A DNA stretch of 64,000 nt from Mucilaginibacter achroorhodeus (GCF_007846095.1 NZ_VOEI01000005.1:1-64000); one strand, 5' to 3'; shown: positions 1 through 9,319, counted from the first letter of the stretch. Notes: generated by a model not told the origin, from the letters alone. Program-made: numbers and translations.

Positions 1-264
1 ACGGTATTTGCTCAGATAATTCCGCTTTAACGTAAGGTCATTATTAATGTTCCGCATAACAATATTGCTTTATTCTTTAAAGCTAATTCTGTTACCGAAT
101 TAATTGACCTTTACAATTGCGAGGAGCGACAGCGACGTGGCAATCTTGTAGGCTCAATCAGTTTGCTTGTCCTCTAAGATTGCTTCTCCGCCAACCGGCG
201 GATCGCAATGACATGGAGTTTATTAACTGATCTCCAATCAACCAATCGCCAACTAACTAACCCC
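1..264. other. Intergenic region with a palindromic repeat
   Basis: No convincing gene is seen in this left-edge stretch. The first 110 bases are AT-rich without recognisable motif. Bases 116-209 hold a palindromic repeat described separately, and the rest is a short CA/CT-rich spacer just downstream of the ComF stop codon. A gene truncated by the window edge cannot be excluded. Confidence 0.5.
116..213. repeat. Dispersed palindromic repeat, copy 1 (ATTGCGA family)
   Basis: ATTGCGA at 116-122 is inverted as TCGCAAT at 203-209. The interior carries GAGCGACAGCGACGTGGCAATC and an answering AGATTGC arm, so the element can fold into a long interrupted hairpin. A related copy lies at 1004-1090 on the other side of comF, and shorter relatives occur at 59428-59565. 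It probably belongs to a REP-like intergenic family. It sits downstream of comF and may help end its transcript. Confidence 0.65.
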
Positions 265-963
265 TTACTCCGCGTAAGCGATAGTTGCTATACTTAATTT
301 AAGCCCGAGCACTTTAAGTAGTTCGATACCGCATGCCTCAAGGGTAGAGCCGGTAGTTACAATATCATCAACCAGTAAGATGTGCTTGCCCGCAAGCCGG
401 TCAGAAGAAACTATACTAAAAACATCCTTCATGTTCTCGAACCTGGCAAAGCGCGATTTATGTGTTTGCGTTTTGGTTGCCACCGTCCTAACAAGATTAT
501 CTGTTTCGCATTTACAGCCTAAAGCAGTACTGATGCCTTCTGCAAAGTGCTCACTTTGATTATAGCCCCGTTCTTTTAAGCGTTTTTTATGCAATGGCAC
601 GGGTACTACGTAATCTATATCAGCAAATATTGGATTTTGCTTAAGCTGTCTGCCGGCAATGTCGCCTAACACGTTACCTATCTTGTGCATTCCCTCATAC
701 TTTAATTGATGAACAAGGTTCTGCACCTTACCGCCTTTGTTGAAATAGTATAGCGCATAGGCCGCTTCTATGTTTAGCTTGCCCCAAAATTGTTGGGCTA
801 CAATGTTATCAGGCTGTTGGTGAAAATTGGTTAACGGCAGGTTGTAACGGCAATCGGTACAAATCACATCCTCGCCGTTTACCAAACTTGCGCTGCAAGC
901 CGCACAAAGCTGCGGGAATATCAGCGAAACAAAATCGGACAGGTAGTTACCAAGCAATTGCAT
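265..963 (-). CDS. comF: ComF family phosphoribosyltransferase-like protein
   Basis: The 232-residue protein has the ComF layout: an N-terminal zinc-binding region with two Cys pairs (C20/C23 and C35/C38) and a C-terminal type I phosphoribosyltransferase fold. The PRPP-binding loop is clear in LLVDDIVTTGSTLEA near residue 195. ComF proteins are cytosolic and are linked to natural DNA uptake in some bacteria and to DNA metabolism elsewhere; their exact reaction is poorly defined. The gene stands alone on the minus strand between two copies of the same palindromic repeat, with rlmN upstream on the same strand. The length is normal for the family. The assignment is firm, the cellular role is not. 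Confidence 0.93.
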   Translation of the reverse strand: MQLLGNYLSDFVSLIFPQLCAACSASLVNGEDVICTDCRYNLPLTNFHQQPDNIVAQQFWGKLNIEAAYALYYFNKGGKVQNLVHQLKYEGMHKIGNVLGDIAGRQLKQNPIFADIDYVVPVPLHKKRLKERGYNQSEHFAEGISTALGCKCETDNLVRTVATKTQTHKSRFARFENMKDVFSIVSSDRLAGKHILLVDDIVTTGSTLEACGIELLKVLGLKLSIATIAYAE

Positions 964-1003
964 GTCTTAAGTTAAGGAAATTAAATTGCTTTTTAGTAAG
1001 ACA

Positions 1004-1090
1004 TGTCACTGCGAGGAATGATAGTGATGTGGCAATCTCCACCCGGCAAATAAACGCGAAGAGATTGCAACGCTTTCGCTTGCAATGACA
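1004..1090. repeat. Dispersed palindromic repeat, copy 2 (ATTGCGA family)
   Basis: TGTCACTGCGAGG at 1004-1016 is answered by GCAATGACA ending at 1090. Inside, GTGGCAATCTCC and GAGATTGCAAC form a second inverted pair. It resembles the copy at 116-213 in sequence and hairpin plan. It fills the gap between comF and rlmN. Confidence 0.65.
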
Positions 1091-1122
1091 CACGGATATA
1101 TTCTATTTCCCTCTTCAGGGGT

Positions 1123-2199
1123 TTAGGGGGTTACCGCTTCCTTTTCTTTTTCCTTCTCGTTTATTGCCAACTGTCCGCAAGCTGCATCAATGTCTTTGCC
1201 GCGACTGCGGCGAATATTGGTTGTGATGCCTTGTTTGCGTAAATATTCTGCAAAGGCTTCAATGCGGTCTTCTCCTGCATTAATAAAGTTGGCGAATGAG
1301 ATAGGATTATATTCAATGATATTAACCTTGCACGGCAGGTGCTTGCAAAAACGCGCCAGTTCTTCGGCGTCTTTAAGGGTATCATTAAAGCCATCAAAAA
1401 CAATGTACTCGTAGGTTACCGCGTTTTTAGTTTTGGCGAAGTAATATTTAAGTGCATCGGCCAATGCCTTTAACGAGTTTTGCTCATTAATAGGCATTAT
1501 GGTATTACGTTTTTCGTCGTTAGCGGCATGCAGTGAGAGGGCCAGGTTAAATTTCACTTTATCATCACCCAGTTTGCGTATCATTTTGGCAATGCCTGCG
1601 GTAGAAACAGTGATGCGCTTAGCTGCCATGTTTAAACCATCTTCAGCAGTGATGCGCTCTATTGATTTTAAAACGTTAGCATAGTTAAGCAAAGGCTCGC
1701 CCATACCCATGTATACAATATTTGAAAGGGGGATGCCATAATTTTCGCGGGCCTGCTTATCGATGAGCACAACCTGGTCGTAAATTTCGTCGGGGTTAAG
1801 ATTGCGTTTGCGCTCCATGTAGCCGGTTGCACAAAATTTGCAGGTAAGGCTGCAGCCCACTTGTGACGATACGCAGGCTGTCATCCGTTCAGGTGTCGGA
1901 ATTAAAACACCTTCAATTAAGTGAGCATCATGTAATATAAAGGAATTTTTTATAGTTTTATCAGCACTAATCTGCGAAGAGTTTATTCCAACCTTGTTTA
2001 TTACAAATTTTTCATCCAGTTTAGCGCGAAGTTCTTTTGAAATGTTGCTCATGTGATCAAACGATAAGCACGACTTCTTCCACAACCATTCATAAACTTG
2101 TTTGGCCCTAAAGGGCTTCTCATCCATGTTTATAAAGCGTTGTTGCAGAGCCTCAAGCGTTAAGCTGCGGATGTCTATTTTATCTTTTTTATCACTCAC
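1123..2199 (-). CDS. rlmN: Dual-specificity RNA methyltransferase RlmN (23S rRNA A2503 / tRNA A37)
   Basis: This radical SAM enzyme methylates C2 of adenine 2503 in 23S rRNA and A37 of some tRNAs. The 4Fe-4S cysteines appear as CSLTCKFC, the SAM-binding GMGEPL motif follows, and the second catalytic Cys lies in DAACGQLA near the C-terminus. I place the start at the GTG at 2199, giving 358 residues beginning MSDKKDKIDIRSL. A longer reading to an ATG at 2271 would run across a perfect TACTTTTG promoter box at 2204-2211, and its extra 24 residues look unlike the family. The promoter lies 4 nt before the GTG, so the mRNA is probably leaderless. Function is very secure; the start is well supported. 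Confidence 0.96.
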   Translation of the reverse strand: MSDKKDKIDIRSLTLEALQQRFINMDEKPFRAKQVYEWLWKKSCLSFDHMSNISKELRAKLDEKFVINKVGINSSQISADKTIKNSFILHDAHLIEGVLIPTPERMTACVSSQVGCSLTCKFCATGYMERKRNLNPDEIYDQVVLIDKQARENYGIPLSNIVYMGMGEPLLNYANVLKSIERITAEDGLNMAAKRITVSTAGIAKMIRKLGDDKVKFNLALSLHAANDEKRNTIMPINEQNSLKALADALKYYFAKTKNAVTYEYIVFDGFNDTLKDAEELARFCKHLPCKVNIIEYNPISFANFINAGEDRIEAFAEYLRKQGITTNIRRSRGKDIDAACGQLAINEKEKEKEAVTP

Positions 2200-2203
2200 G
2201 TTA

Positions 2204-2211
2204 CAAAAGTA
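2204..2211 (-). promoter_or_regulatory. -7 promoter box of rlmN
   Basis: TACTTTTG on the minus strand matches the Bacteroidota -7 consensus TAnnTTTG and ends 4 nt before the GTG start of rlmN. That spacing puts transcription initiation at or next to the start codon. Confidence 0.65.
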
Positions 2212-2342
2212 CTTATTTTTAAAAAAATCTGTTCTTAATTTAAAGTCATTCTTTTTCAGGATTAAAAACAATAACTTAAAGTTAATTGTAATTCTTAAAA
2301 AAAATGGTTTTATAGAGACATTGCTGATGCCAAGTTATATTA

Positions 2343-3512
2343 ATGAAAACTTTTAAAGCCGATTACGTTTTCCCCGTAAGTGCCGATCCGATAAAGAATG
2401 GGGTTGTTACTGTGGATGATTATGGGAAAGTCATCTCAGTTAACAACGAAGAAACTGCAGATCCCAATGTTCCTTTTGAAACACTTAGCGGGGTTATCGT
2501 ACCTGGTTTCATTAACACACACTGCCACACTGAACTTTCGCACCTCAAAGATAAAATTGCTCCCGGCAATGGGCTTATCTCCTTTATAAAGGAAATATTA
2601 GCAACCAGAGCTGCCGACCCACAAGCCATTGCTGACGGCGCCAAAGCTGCCGACCAGGAAATGTATGATAATGGCATAGTTGCAGTTGGAGATATTTCAA
2701 ACACTGCAGATACGGTAGAGATGAAGGCCGCCAGCAAAATGTATTACCATACTTTTGTTGAGATACTGGGCTTTATACCGGAAAGGGCCGAACAGGTTTT
2801 TAATAGCGCGCTTGAAACGGCAGAAAAGTTTAAACCACACCCGTCATCGGTTACAGCACATGCGCCATACACGGTATCAAAAGAGCTGTTTAAGCTGATT
2901 AAAAGGTATAGTGATGCGAACGAGAATCTTTTAAGTATTCATAACCAGGAGTGCGAGGACGAGAATAAATTTTATCGCTACAAATTAGGGGGCTTTATAG
3001 ATCTTTACAAGCACCTGAACATTAATATAGATTTCTTTAAGCCCCAGGCACGCAACTCGTTGCAAAGCGTAATACCCCTGCTTACCAATAAGCAGAATAT
3101 TCTGATGGTGCATAATACCTGTACCAATCTTAAAGATATTTACTTTATAAAACGTTTCGATCGCAGGATAAACTGGTGCTTTTGTCCTAACGCCAACCTG
3201 TATATAGAAAAACGCCTGCCGAAGGTGGAGCTATTTGTCAATCAAGACCTTAACATTACTTTGGGTACTGATAGCCTTGCATCAAATACTAAGCTTTGCA
3301 TCCTGAGCGAAATGCGCACGCTACAGCAAAATTTTCCTTCTCTGAGCCTGGAGTTGCTTTTACAATGGGCCACTATCAATGGTGCAGCGTTTTTAGGGAT
3401 CGATAATACCAAGGGCACTATTGAGGCCGGCAAAACACCCGGGCTTAACCTGCTTACAGGTCTTGACGGTTTTAAGATAACCGACGATACCAAAGTGAAG
3501 CGGTTGGTTTAA
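2343..3512 (+). CDS. Amidohydrolase, aminofutalosine-deaminase-like
   Basis: A 389-residue metal-dependent amidohydrolase of the cytosine deaminase/TrzN/MqnX group. Metal ligands appear as H60 and H62 in NTHCHTELSH, a later His in TAHAPYTVS, and the catalytic Asp in GTDSLASN; the usual HxxE region reads SIHNQECEDE. In some Bacteroidota such proteins are named aminofutalosine deaminase family hydrolases (menaquinone synthesis by the futalosine route), but no other mqn gene is in this window, so the substrate is open. It is divergent from rlmN. The fold is sure, the substrate is inference. Confidence 0.85.
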   Translation: MKTFKADYVFPVSADPIKNGVVTVDDYGKVISVNNEETADPNVPFETLSGVIVPGFINTHCHTELSHLKDKIAPGNGLISFIKEILATRAADPQAIADGAKAADQEMYDNGIVAVGDISNTADTVEMKAASKMYYHTFVEILGFIPERAEQVFNSALETAEKFKPHPSSVTAHAPYTVSKELFKLIKRYSDANENLLSIHNQECEDENKFYRYKLGGFIDLYKHLNINIDFFKPQARNSLQSVIPLLTNKQNILMVHNTCTNLKDIYFIKRFDRRINWCFCPNANLYIEKRLPKVELFVNQDLNITLGTDSLASNTKLCILSEMRTLQQNFPSLSLELLLQWATINGAAFLGIDNTKGTIEAGKTPGLNLLTGLDGFKITDDTKVKRLV

Positions 3513-3527
3513 TTCAATTTGAAGATC

Positions 3528-3580
3528 CGTCAATTTGAAAATGAATTTCTGTTTTCAAATAATTACTGATTAATTTGACG
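3528..3580. repeat. Nested AT-rich inverted repeat
   Basis: ATTTGAAAA at 3533-3541 pairs with TTTTCAAAT at 3552-3560, and outside it CGTCAA at 3528-3533 answers TTGACG at 3575-3580. It lies 16 nt after the amidohydrolase stop and could act as its terminator or as an intergenic repeat. It has no clear T tract. Confidence 0.4.
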
Positions 3581-3657
3581 ATTATGGATTTAGATCATGA
3601 CTGTGGAATTACTATGGTCAGGGTAATCTTCAATTTTTAAATCCTCTAATCGAATAC

Positions 3658-3930
3658 ATGAAACACTTGGATATTACTGTTACGGGCAAAGTGCAGGGCG
3701 TGTTTTTCCGAAAATCAACCAAAGCAGTTGCCGACCAGTTAGGTGTGCGTGGCTTTGTACGTAATGAGGCCAACGGCGATGTTTTTATAGCTGCTGAAGC
3801 TGATGATGCAATCCTTGATATGTTTATGGATTGGTGTAACGAAGGCCCCGAGGATGCCAAAGTAACATCCGTAACAACCAATGAGGGCGAAGTGAAAAAC
3901 TATCGTAATTTTGAGGTAGTTAAAAAGTAA
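3658..3930 (+). CDS. acyP: Acylphosphatase
   Basis: A 90-residue acylphosphatase, the usual size, hydrolysing carboxyl-phosphate bonds of small acyl phosphates such as 1,3-bisphosphoglycerate. Both catalytic residues are present: R18 in GKVQGVFFRKS and N36 in RGFVRNEANG. It is a small cytosolic ferredoxin-like alpha/beta protein. A 145-bp AT-rich gap separates it from the amidohydrolase and only 23 nt separate it from the flippase gene, so the latter pair may be cotranscribed. A TAG-free frame and complete motifs indicate an intact gene. Confidence 0.95.
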   Translation: MKHLDITVTGKVQGVFFRKSTKAVADQLGVRGFVRNEANGDVFIAAEADDAILDMFMDWCNEGPEDAKVTSVTTNEGEVKNYRNFEVVKK

Positions 3931-3953
3931 TCTCAAACCACAGCAATCAGAAT

Positions 3954-5438
3954 TTGTCAACCGCTAAAAAATTTGCCGGCCAAACGGCTATATACGGTAC
4001 TACCACAGTTGTACAGCGTTTACTAAGCTCTTTACTTACACCACTGTATACCCGCGCTTATGACCCTAAAGTTTATAGCGTATTTAGTACCCTTTACAGC
4101 TATGCGGCAGTACTGCAAGCCTTGCTGGCTTTTGGCATGGAAACTACTTTTTTCCGTTACCTCAACAAGTACCCCGATCAAAAAAGGCAGGTTTACAATA
4201 ATAGCTTCTGGGTTGTTTTTTTAGTTACAATATTTTTTCTGCTATTTGCTGTTCCGTTTATACATACCATCGCAGGGTTCATAAAAATTGGTGAAAGAAC
4301 TTCGCAAGCCGAGTTTAAACGATATATCAAATACTTCTTATGCATCCTGGTAGTAGACGCCTGGTGCGCTATTCCGTTTGCAAAACTCCGCGCCGACGGC
4401 AGGCCACTTAAATATGGTGTTGCCAAGCTTGTTAATATTTCTGTAATGGTGGGGCTTAACCTCATATTTATTTGGGTGCTGCCATATATTGTTAATCACA
4501 ATATTGCCGGTGCCGAGTGGATAAAAACATGGTTTGTGAAAGGGTGGGTTGGATATGTTTTTATATCAAACCTGGTAGCAAGTATTGTTACGCTGTTATT
4601 ACTGCTGCCAGAGCTGCTAAAATTGCAATTGAGCTTTGATAAGGTGATGTTTAAAAACATGTTTGCCTACAGCTGGCCTGTAATGATAGCCGGATTATCC
4701 TACATCGTTAACGAAAATTTTGACAAGATACTTTTAGGCAAATTACTACCTGCCAACATCAGCGAACAGGAAGTTGGTATTTACTCGGCCTGCGCGCGCA
4801 TCTCAGTTTTCCTTAGCTTGTTCAACCAGGCCTTTCGGATGGGGGCCGAGCCATTCTTTTTTAGCCATGCTAAGAATAAAAATGCAGGCTACACCTACGC
4901 TAAAATAATGGACTATTTTGTGATAACCATGTGCCTAATGTTCCTTGGGGTGGTTGCAAATATTCAGATCCTCAAACATTATGTAAATAACCCGGCCTAT
5001 TGGGTAGGTTTAGGGGTTGTGCCGCCCCTTTTGTTGGGTTATGTTAGCCTGGGCATTTATACCAACCTTTCTATATGGTACAAACTGTCAGACCAAACCC
5101 GTTACGGGCTTTATATTTCCGGTATCGGCGCAGTGTTAACCATCGTTCTGAACGTTATTTTTATCCCCATATATAGTTACATGGCATCAGCGTGGATCTC
5201 GCTGGCTGCTTACGCAAGTATGATGATAATGTCATACATATGGGGGCAAAAGAATTATCCTATACCATATAATTTAAAGAAGAACGTCGCTTATATCGTT
5301 ATTTCAATAGTGCTGGTTTATCTTTCGTTCAGCGTATTTCACCGCAATATATTTATAGGTAACGGGTTATTATTATTGTTTGGCTTGGGCACTTTATATG
5401 CCGAGCGCAACCAATTAAAAGCTATATTGAAACGGTAA
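3954..5438 (+). CDS. Polysaccharide biosynthesis flippase (MOP/Wzx-like)
   Basis: A 494-residue integral membrane protein with about a dozen to fourteen hydrophobic helices, of the oligosaccharide flippase/PST branch of the MOP superfamily, which turns lipid-linked sugars across the inner membrane. The N-terminus STAKKFAGQTAIYGTTT followed by LTPLYTRAYDP is characteristic. No ATG is near; the natural start is TTG at 3954, which gives the usual family N-terminus. No glycosyltransferases surround it, so its substrate is unknown. It lies 16 nt before the TPR gene. Confidence 0.88.
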   Translation: MSTAKKFAGQTAIYGTTTVVQRLLSSLLTPLYTRAYDPKVYSVFSTLYSYAAVLQALLAFGMETTFFRYLNKYPDQKRQVYNNSFWVVFLVTIFFLLFAVPFIHTIAGFIKIGERTSQAEFKRYIKYFLCILVVDAWCAIPFAKLRADGRPLKYGVAKLVNISVMVGLNLIFIWVLPYIVNHNIAGAEWIKTWFVKGWVGYVFISNLVASIVTLLLLLPELLKLQLSFDKVMFKNMFAYSWPVMIAGLSYIVNENFDKILLGKLLPANISEQEVGIYSACARISVFLSLFNQAFRMGAEPFFFSHAKNKNAGYTYAKIMDYFVITMCLMFLGVVANIQILKHYVNNPAYWVGLGVVPPLLLGYVSLGIYTNLSIWYKLSDQTRYGLYISGIGAVLTIVLNVIFIPIYSYMASAWISLAAYASMMIMSYIWGQKNYPIPYNLKKNVAYIVISIVLVYLSFSVFHRNIFIGNGLLLLFGLGTLYAERNQLKAILKR

Positions 5439-5454
5439 CAATCGTACGTAACAA

Positions 5455-7170
5455 ATGAAGTTTGCAGCATTACTAACATTGGCCACGGCGTTTGCCGGCA
5501 GCTGCCTTGCTCAAAATAACAAGGCTGCGGTGTCCCGGCCTATGAGCCAGGCGGATAGTGGTATGGTGAAACAACTTTTTTTCACGGCGCTGCGCGAGAA
5601 AACCATCGACAATAAGAAACAAGCTTACGACCTTTTTAACCGCGTTTTACAGATAGACCCGGCTAACGATGCCAGTATGTTTGAGCTGGCCAACCTGGAG
5701 CAATTACAAAACAACAGCGCCGCTGCAGAAAGTTTATTAGAACGCGCCGTTACAGTAAACAAAGATAACGAATGGTATTGGCTGGCGCTGGCAGGCCTTT
5801 ATGAGAAAAATAACGAGCTGACCAAGTTAGAGAATGCGCTTACAGAGCTTATCCGGCTCAATCCGGACAGATCTGAATATTACTACGGCAAAGCCAATGC
5901 CTTTTACCTGGAAAAAAGGTATGATGAAGCCCTTAAACTATACGATAAAGTTCAGGAGCTTTCTGGCCAAAGTGATGAACTGGCATTAAGCAGGCAAAAG
6001 ATCTATCTGCGCCAGGGCGATGTTAAAAAAGCCGCCTCCGCTTTAGACCAGCTGATAGCTTCTAACCCAACGCAGGTAAGGTATTACCTGGCGCAGGCAG
6101 AGATATACAGCTCAAACAGTCAGCCGGACAAGGCTATTGAACTCTTACAGAAAGCAAAAAAAATTGACCCTGATAATGGTTTGGTGCATCTGGCCCTTGC
6201 TGATATTTACCGTGAACAGAACAAGCCCGAAGCCAGTTACGATGAACTGGAACTGGCTTTTGCCAACCCGGATGTTGACATAGATCAAAAGCTGCGGATC
6301 GTAATGGGTTATGTTCCCAAATTTCCAGAGCCTAACGCTCAAGCCAGCGCCCTGCAGTTAAGTAAAGTGATGGTTACGGCCCATCCATCGGATGTTAAGG
6401 CTTACGCCATCTATGGTGATATGCTTTTGCAAAACCGCAAACTTACCGAGGCAAAAGAAGCTTACAAAAAAGCAGTAGCGCTTGACCCTAAAGCATACAA
6501 CATACAGGAGCAGTTGGTACGTATCCAGCTTTCGCAAGGCGATTTTGATGCCGCAATAAAGGATGGCGAAAACTCATTATCTATGTTCCCTAACCAGGCC
6601 TGGATGAATTACATGGTTGGTGAAGCCTGGCAGCAGAAAAAGAACCATGCAAAGGCCATTAGCTATCTAAGAAATGCTACCATGCTTGAGGCAGAGGATA
6701 AAAGCCTGCTAACGCAAAGTTATTCTGCCTTAGGCGATGCTTACCATGCTATGGGTGATATCAAAAATTCAGATACGGCCTATGAAAAGGCTTTGAGCAT
6801 AGACCCGGATAACGCCTACACGCTGAACAATTATGCCTATTATTTGTCGTTAAGGAACGAGCAGTTAGACAAGGCAGCGCAGATGTCTAAGCGTAGTAAT
6901 GAACTGATACCTAACACGGCATCTTTTGAAGATACCTACGCCTGGATATTATTTAAACAGAAAAACTACACCGGGGCTAAACTTTGGATAGAAAAGTCTA
7001 TCAAAAGTGATAAAGGTGCCAGTGCTACCAAAGTTGAGCACTATGGCGACATATTATTTTTTACAGGTGATGTTAACGGTGCCGTTGAAAACTGGAAAAA
7101 AGCTAAACAGCTTGGCACTAACTCGCCTTTGTTACAAAGAAAGATAGATGAGAAAAAATATTCTGAATAG
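5455..7170 (+). CDS. Exported tetratricopeptide-repeat protein
   Basis: A 571-residue protein with a Sec signal peptide (MKFAALLTLATAFAGSCLAQ) and roughly a dozen TPR units from about residue 40 to the end, visible as repeated A..dP.n.. helical pairs such as AIELLQKAKKIDPDNGLVHL. It is probably a periplasmic or outer-membrane-facing scaffold. Its 3' end overlaps the DUF4292 lipoprotein gene by 23 bp, indicating translational coupling, and an EnvC-like gene follows. This trio recurs in Bacteroidota and suggests an envelope assembly role, which is inference. Confidence 0.88.
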   Translation: MKFAALLTLATAFAGSCLAQNNKAAVSRPMSQADSGMVKQLFFTALREKTIDNKKQAYDLFNRVLQIDPANDASMFELANLEQLQNNSAAAESLLERAVTVNKDNEWYWLALAGLYEKNNELTKLENALTELIRLNPDRSEYYYGKANAFYLEKRYDEALKLYDKVQELSGQSDELALSRQKIYLRQGDVKKAASALDQLIASNPTQVRYYLAQAEIYSSNSQPDKAIELLQKAKKIDPDNGLVHLALADIYREQNKPEASYDELELAFANPDVDIDQKLRIVMGYVPKFPEPNAQASALQLSKVMVTAHPSDVKAYAIYGDMLLQNRKLTEAKEAYKKAVALDPKAYNIQEQLVRIQLSQGDFDAAIKDGENSLSMFPNQAWMNYMVGEAWQQKKNHAKAISYLRNATMLEAEDKSLLTQSYSALGDAYHAMGDIKNSDTAYEKALSIDPDNAYTLNNYAYYLSLRNEQLDKAAQMSKRSNELIPNTASFEDTYAWILFKQKNYTGAKLWIEKSIKSDKGASATKVEHYGDILFFTGDVNGAVENWKKAKQLGTNSPLLQRKIDEKKYSE

Positions 7171-7945
7171 TTTAGCCATTATCTGCACAATTGCGGTGTT
7201 ATCGGCATGTAAATCAAAAAAATTAACGCAAGTTGCACGGCCCGCCACTGCCGATTCTTCAGCAACGGTCAAATCTAACTCGGTGCGGGAAAAAATTTCG
7301 GCCATCCGCTCAAAGCAGGTAAGTTTCAATACGTTCACGGGCAAAGCTAAAACCAAATTGGATATTAACGGTAAGGGAAATGATGTTACGCTGAACATCC
7401 GTATTAACCGCGATCAAAAAATATGGATCTCTATAACCGCTATTGCCGGCATTGAAGTAGCGCGTGCACAGATAACCCCTGATAGTATACAGGTGATAAA
7501 CCGCTTGCAAAGTGTGTATCTTAAAAAGCCTTTCAGCTACATTTACCAGTTTGCCGGCAGGCAGGTAAATTTTAAAACCGTGCAGGCATTGCTGATAGGT
7601 AATGCCATACCCGAAACCTTGAACGAACAGGCAGATATCACTGTAGAAGGTAACAATACTGTTATTAATGGCACGCTGCAAAGCGTTGTTTACAAGCTCT
7701 TGTTAGGTGCCGATCTTAAGGTTACGCAGACCAACCTTACTAACCAGGCAGCCCGCCAAACGCTGCAAGTTACTAACAATGTGTTTATACAGGAGAACGG
7801 TCGCATTATTCCATCACAGATAGATATTCAGTCGACCGCTGGCGATAAGCAGATCAAGGCCAATCTTAAATACAATACAGTAGAGTTTGATAAGCCGCTC
7901 GAATATCCGTTTAGTATCCCAAAAAGTTACGAACCTGCTAATTAA
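7148..7945 (+). CDS. DUF4292 family lipoprotein
   Basis: A 265-residue predicted lipoprotein: the N-terminus MRKNILNSLAIICTIAVLSAC ends in a lipobox with lipidated C21. The mature part is a beta-rich DUF4292 domain with regions such as FTGKAKTKLDI and NIRINRDQKIWISI, reminiscent of LolA/LolB-like folds (inference). The start lies inside the last 23 bp of the TPR gene in another frame. It probably sits on the periplasmic face of a membrane. No enzymatic residues are evident. Confidence 0.87.
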   Translation: MRKNILNSLAIICTIAVLSACKSKKLTQVARPATADSSATVKSNSVREKISAIRSKQVSFNTFTGKAKTKLDINGKGNDVTLNIRINRDQKIWISITAIAGIEVARAQITPDSIQVINRLQSVYLKKPFSYIYQFAGRQVNFKTVQALLIGNAIPETLNEQADITVEGNNTVINGTLQSVVYKLLLGADLKVTQTNLTNQAARQTLQVTNNVFIQENGRIIPSQIDIQSTAGDKQIKANLKYNTVEFDKPLEYPFSIPKSYEPAN

Positions 7946-7949
7946 ATTA

Positions 7950-7957
7950 TATTTTTG
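7950..7957 (+). promoter_or_regulatory. -7 promoter box of the EnvC-like gene
   Basis: TATTTTTG matches TAnnTTTG exactly. It begins 5 nt after the DUF4292 stop codon (TAA ending 7945) and ends 4 nt before the ATG at 7962, so the EnvC-like gene likely has its own leaderless transcript in addition to read-through. Confidence 0.6.
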
Positions 7958-7961
7958 GTGG

Positions 7962-9257
7962 ATGAAATTTTTTAAAGCTGTACTTTTTCTGATCTGCGTG
8001 CTTGGTTTAAGCAGCGCGTTTGCGCAAAGCAGCGCCGAACTTAAACGCCGCCGCGAAAAGTTGAATGACGAATTAGACCAACTTAACCGCGAGTATCAGG
8101 AAACGGCCAGCAACAAAAAGGTATCATTAAAGCAATTGAATATTTTAAAAGCACAAATAAACCTGCGTGAAGAAAAGATAGTCAACATCAATTCTGAGGT
8201 AAGAAATTTAGATAACCAGATCTCTCAGAGCAATAATACCGTACGTAGTTTACAAAGCCAGTTAGACCAGCTAAAGAAAGAGTATGCCGGCATGGTGCTT
8301 TTTGCTTACCGTAATCAAAGCGCGTACAATAAACTGATGTTCATATTTGCAGCAAAAGATTTTAACCAGGCCTATCGCAGGCTTAAATACCTGCAGCAGT
8401 TTGGTACATACCGCGAACGCCAGGCTGGCTACATTCAGGGCACCCAGCGGGATCTGCACGTAAAGATCAATGAGCTTGACCGGGATAAAAAGGAAAAGAA
8501 TAACCTGCTAGCTAACCAGGAAAAGGAGAAGGATGAGTTAGGGAAGGCCAAAAACACGCAGGTAAAAGTAATTAGCGATATATCGAAGCAGCAGGGTGCC
8601 ATTAAACAGCAACAGCGTGATGTACGTAAACGTATTGCACAAACTAACCGAGCCATTACTAATGCCATTGCCCGTGAGATTGAGATTGCAAGGCGGGAGG
8701 CAGAGGAAAAAGCCCGTGCAGAAGCACGTGCTGCAGCGGCAAGGGCCAAAGCAGAAAATCGGGAACCGGCTGCTCCGTCAAAAACCGCCATTACCAAATC
8801 ATCAACCAATAGCCAGGTGCTGAACGCTACGCCCGAAGCAGCAAGGTTATCAAATGACTTTTTGGGCAACCGGGGTCGTCTGCCATGGCCTGTAGCCAAC
8901 GGACAGTTGCTGCATGGTTTTGGTACTTACACGGATGCCGATGGTATACGCAGCGAAAGCAGCGGTTATGAGATACGTACTGCCGCCAATGCGCCGGTAA
9001 GGGCTGTATTTGAAGGTGAAGTACGAGCTATACAGGATGTTGCCGGTGCGTACACGGTAATTTTAAGGCATGGTGAGTATTTTACATCTTATTCAAACCT
9101 CAGGTCGGTATCAGTAAGCGTTGGCCAAAAGGTTTCAACTAAGCAAACTTTGGGTACCGCAGCTACCGATCCGTCGACCGGAGATCCTACTGTATCATTT
9201 ACCTTAAGTAAGAGCAGAGATTTTCAAAATCCTAAATCTTGGCTTGCCGATAATTAG
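7962..9257 (+). CDS. EnvC-like murein hydrolase activator (degenerate M23 domain)
   Basis: The 431-residue product starts with a signal peptide (MKFFKAVLFLICVLGLSSAFAQ). A long charged coiled coil covers about residues 24-260, a linker rich in Ala, Arg and Glu follows, and the C-terminal third is a LytM/M23 fold (GYEIRTAANAPVRAVFEGEV, VILRHGEYFTSYSNL). The zinc ligands of active M23 peptidases are missing: the HxxxD motif reads as SSGYEI and the HxH motif is absent, as in EnvC. It should bind and switch on an amidase during septum splitting. A 25-residue upstream extension is possible but would lie inside DUF4292 and before the promoter. Confidence 0.9.
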   Translation: MKFFKAVLFLICVLGLSSAFAQSSAELKRRREKLNDELDQLNREYQETASNKKVSLKQLNILKAQINLREEKIVNINSEVRNLDNQISQSNNTVRSLQSQLDQLKKEYAGMVLFAYRNQSAYNKLMFIFAAKDFNQAYRRLKYLQQFGTYRERQAGYIQGTQRDLHVKINELDRDKKEKNNLLANQEKEKDELGKAKNTQVKVISDISKQQGAIKQQQRDVRKRIAQTNRAITNAIAREIEIARREAEEKARAEARAAAARAKAENREPAAPSKTAITKSSTNSQVLNATPEAARLSNDFLGNRGRLPWPVANGQLLHGFGTYTDADGIRSESSGYEIRTAANAPVRAVFEGEVRAIQDVAGAYTVILRHGEYFTSYSNLRSVSVSVGQKVSTKQTLGTAATDPSTGDPTVSFTLSKSRDFQNPKSWLADN

Positions 9258-9292
9258 TTTTAAATTACCGCGTTAAGCTTATACTACTATTG

Positions 9293-9300
9293 TATATTTG
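9293..9300 (+). promoter_or_regulatory. -7 promoter box of the tatA pair
   Basis: TATATTTG is a perfect TAnnTTTG match 19 nt before the first tatA start codon. Confidence 0.6.
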
Positions 9301-9319
9301 TAAACTTTAATTACAGAAA

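Noticed and set aside
888-1088. Plus-strand frame between comF and rlmN
   Set aside because: Overlaps comF antisense and the palindromic repeat; no motif.
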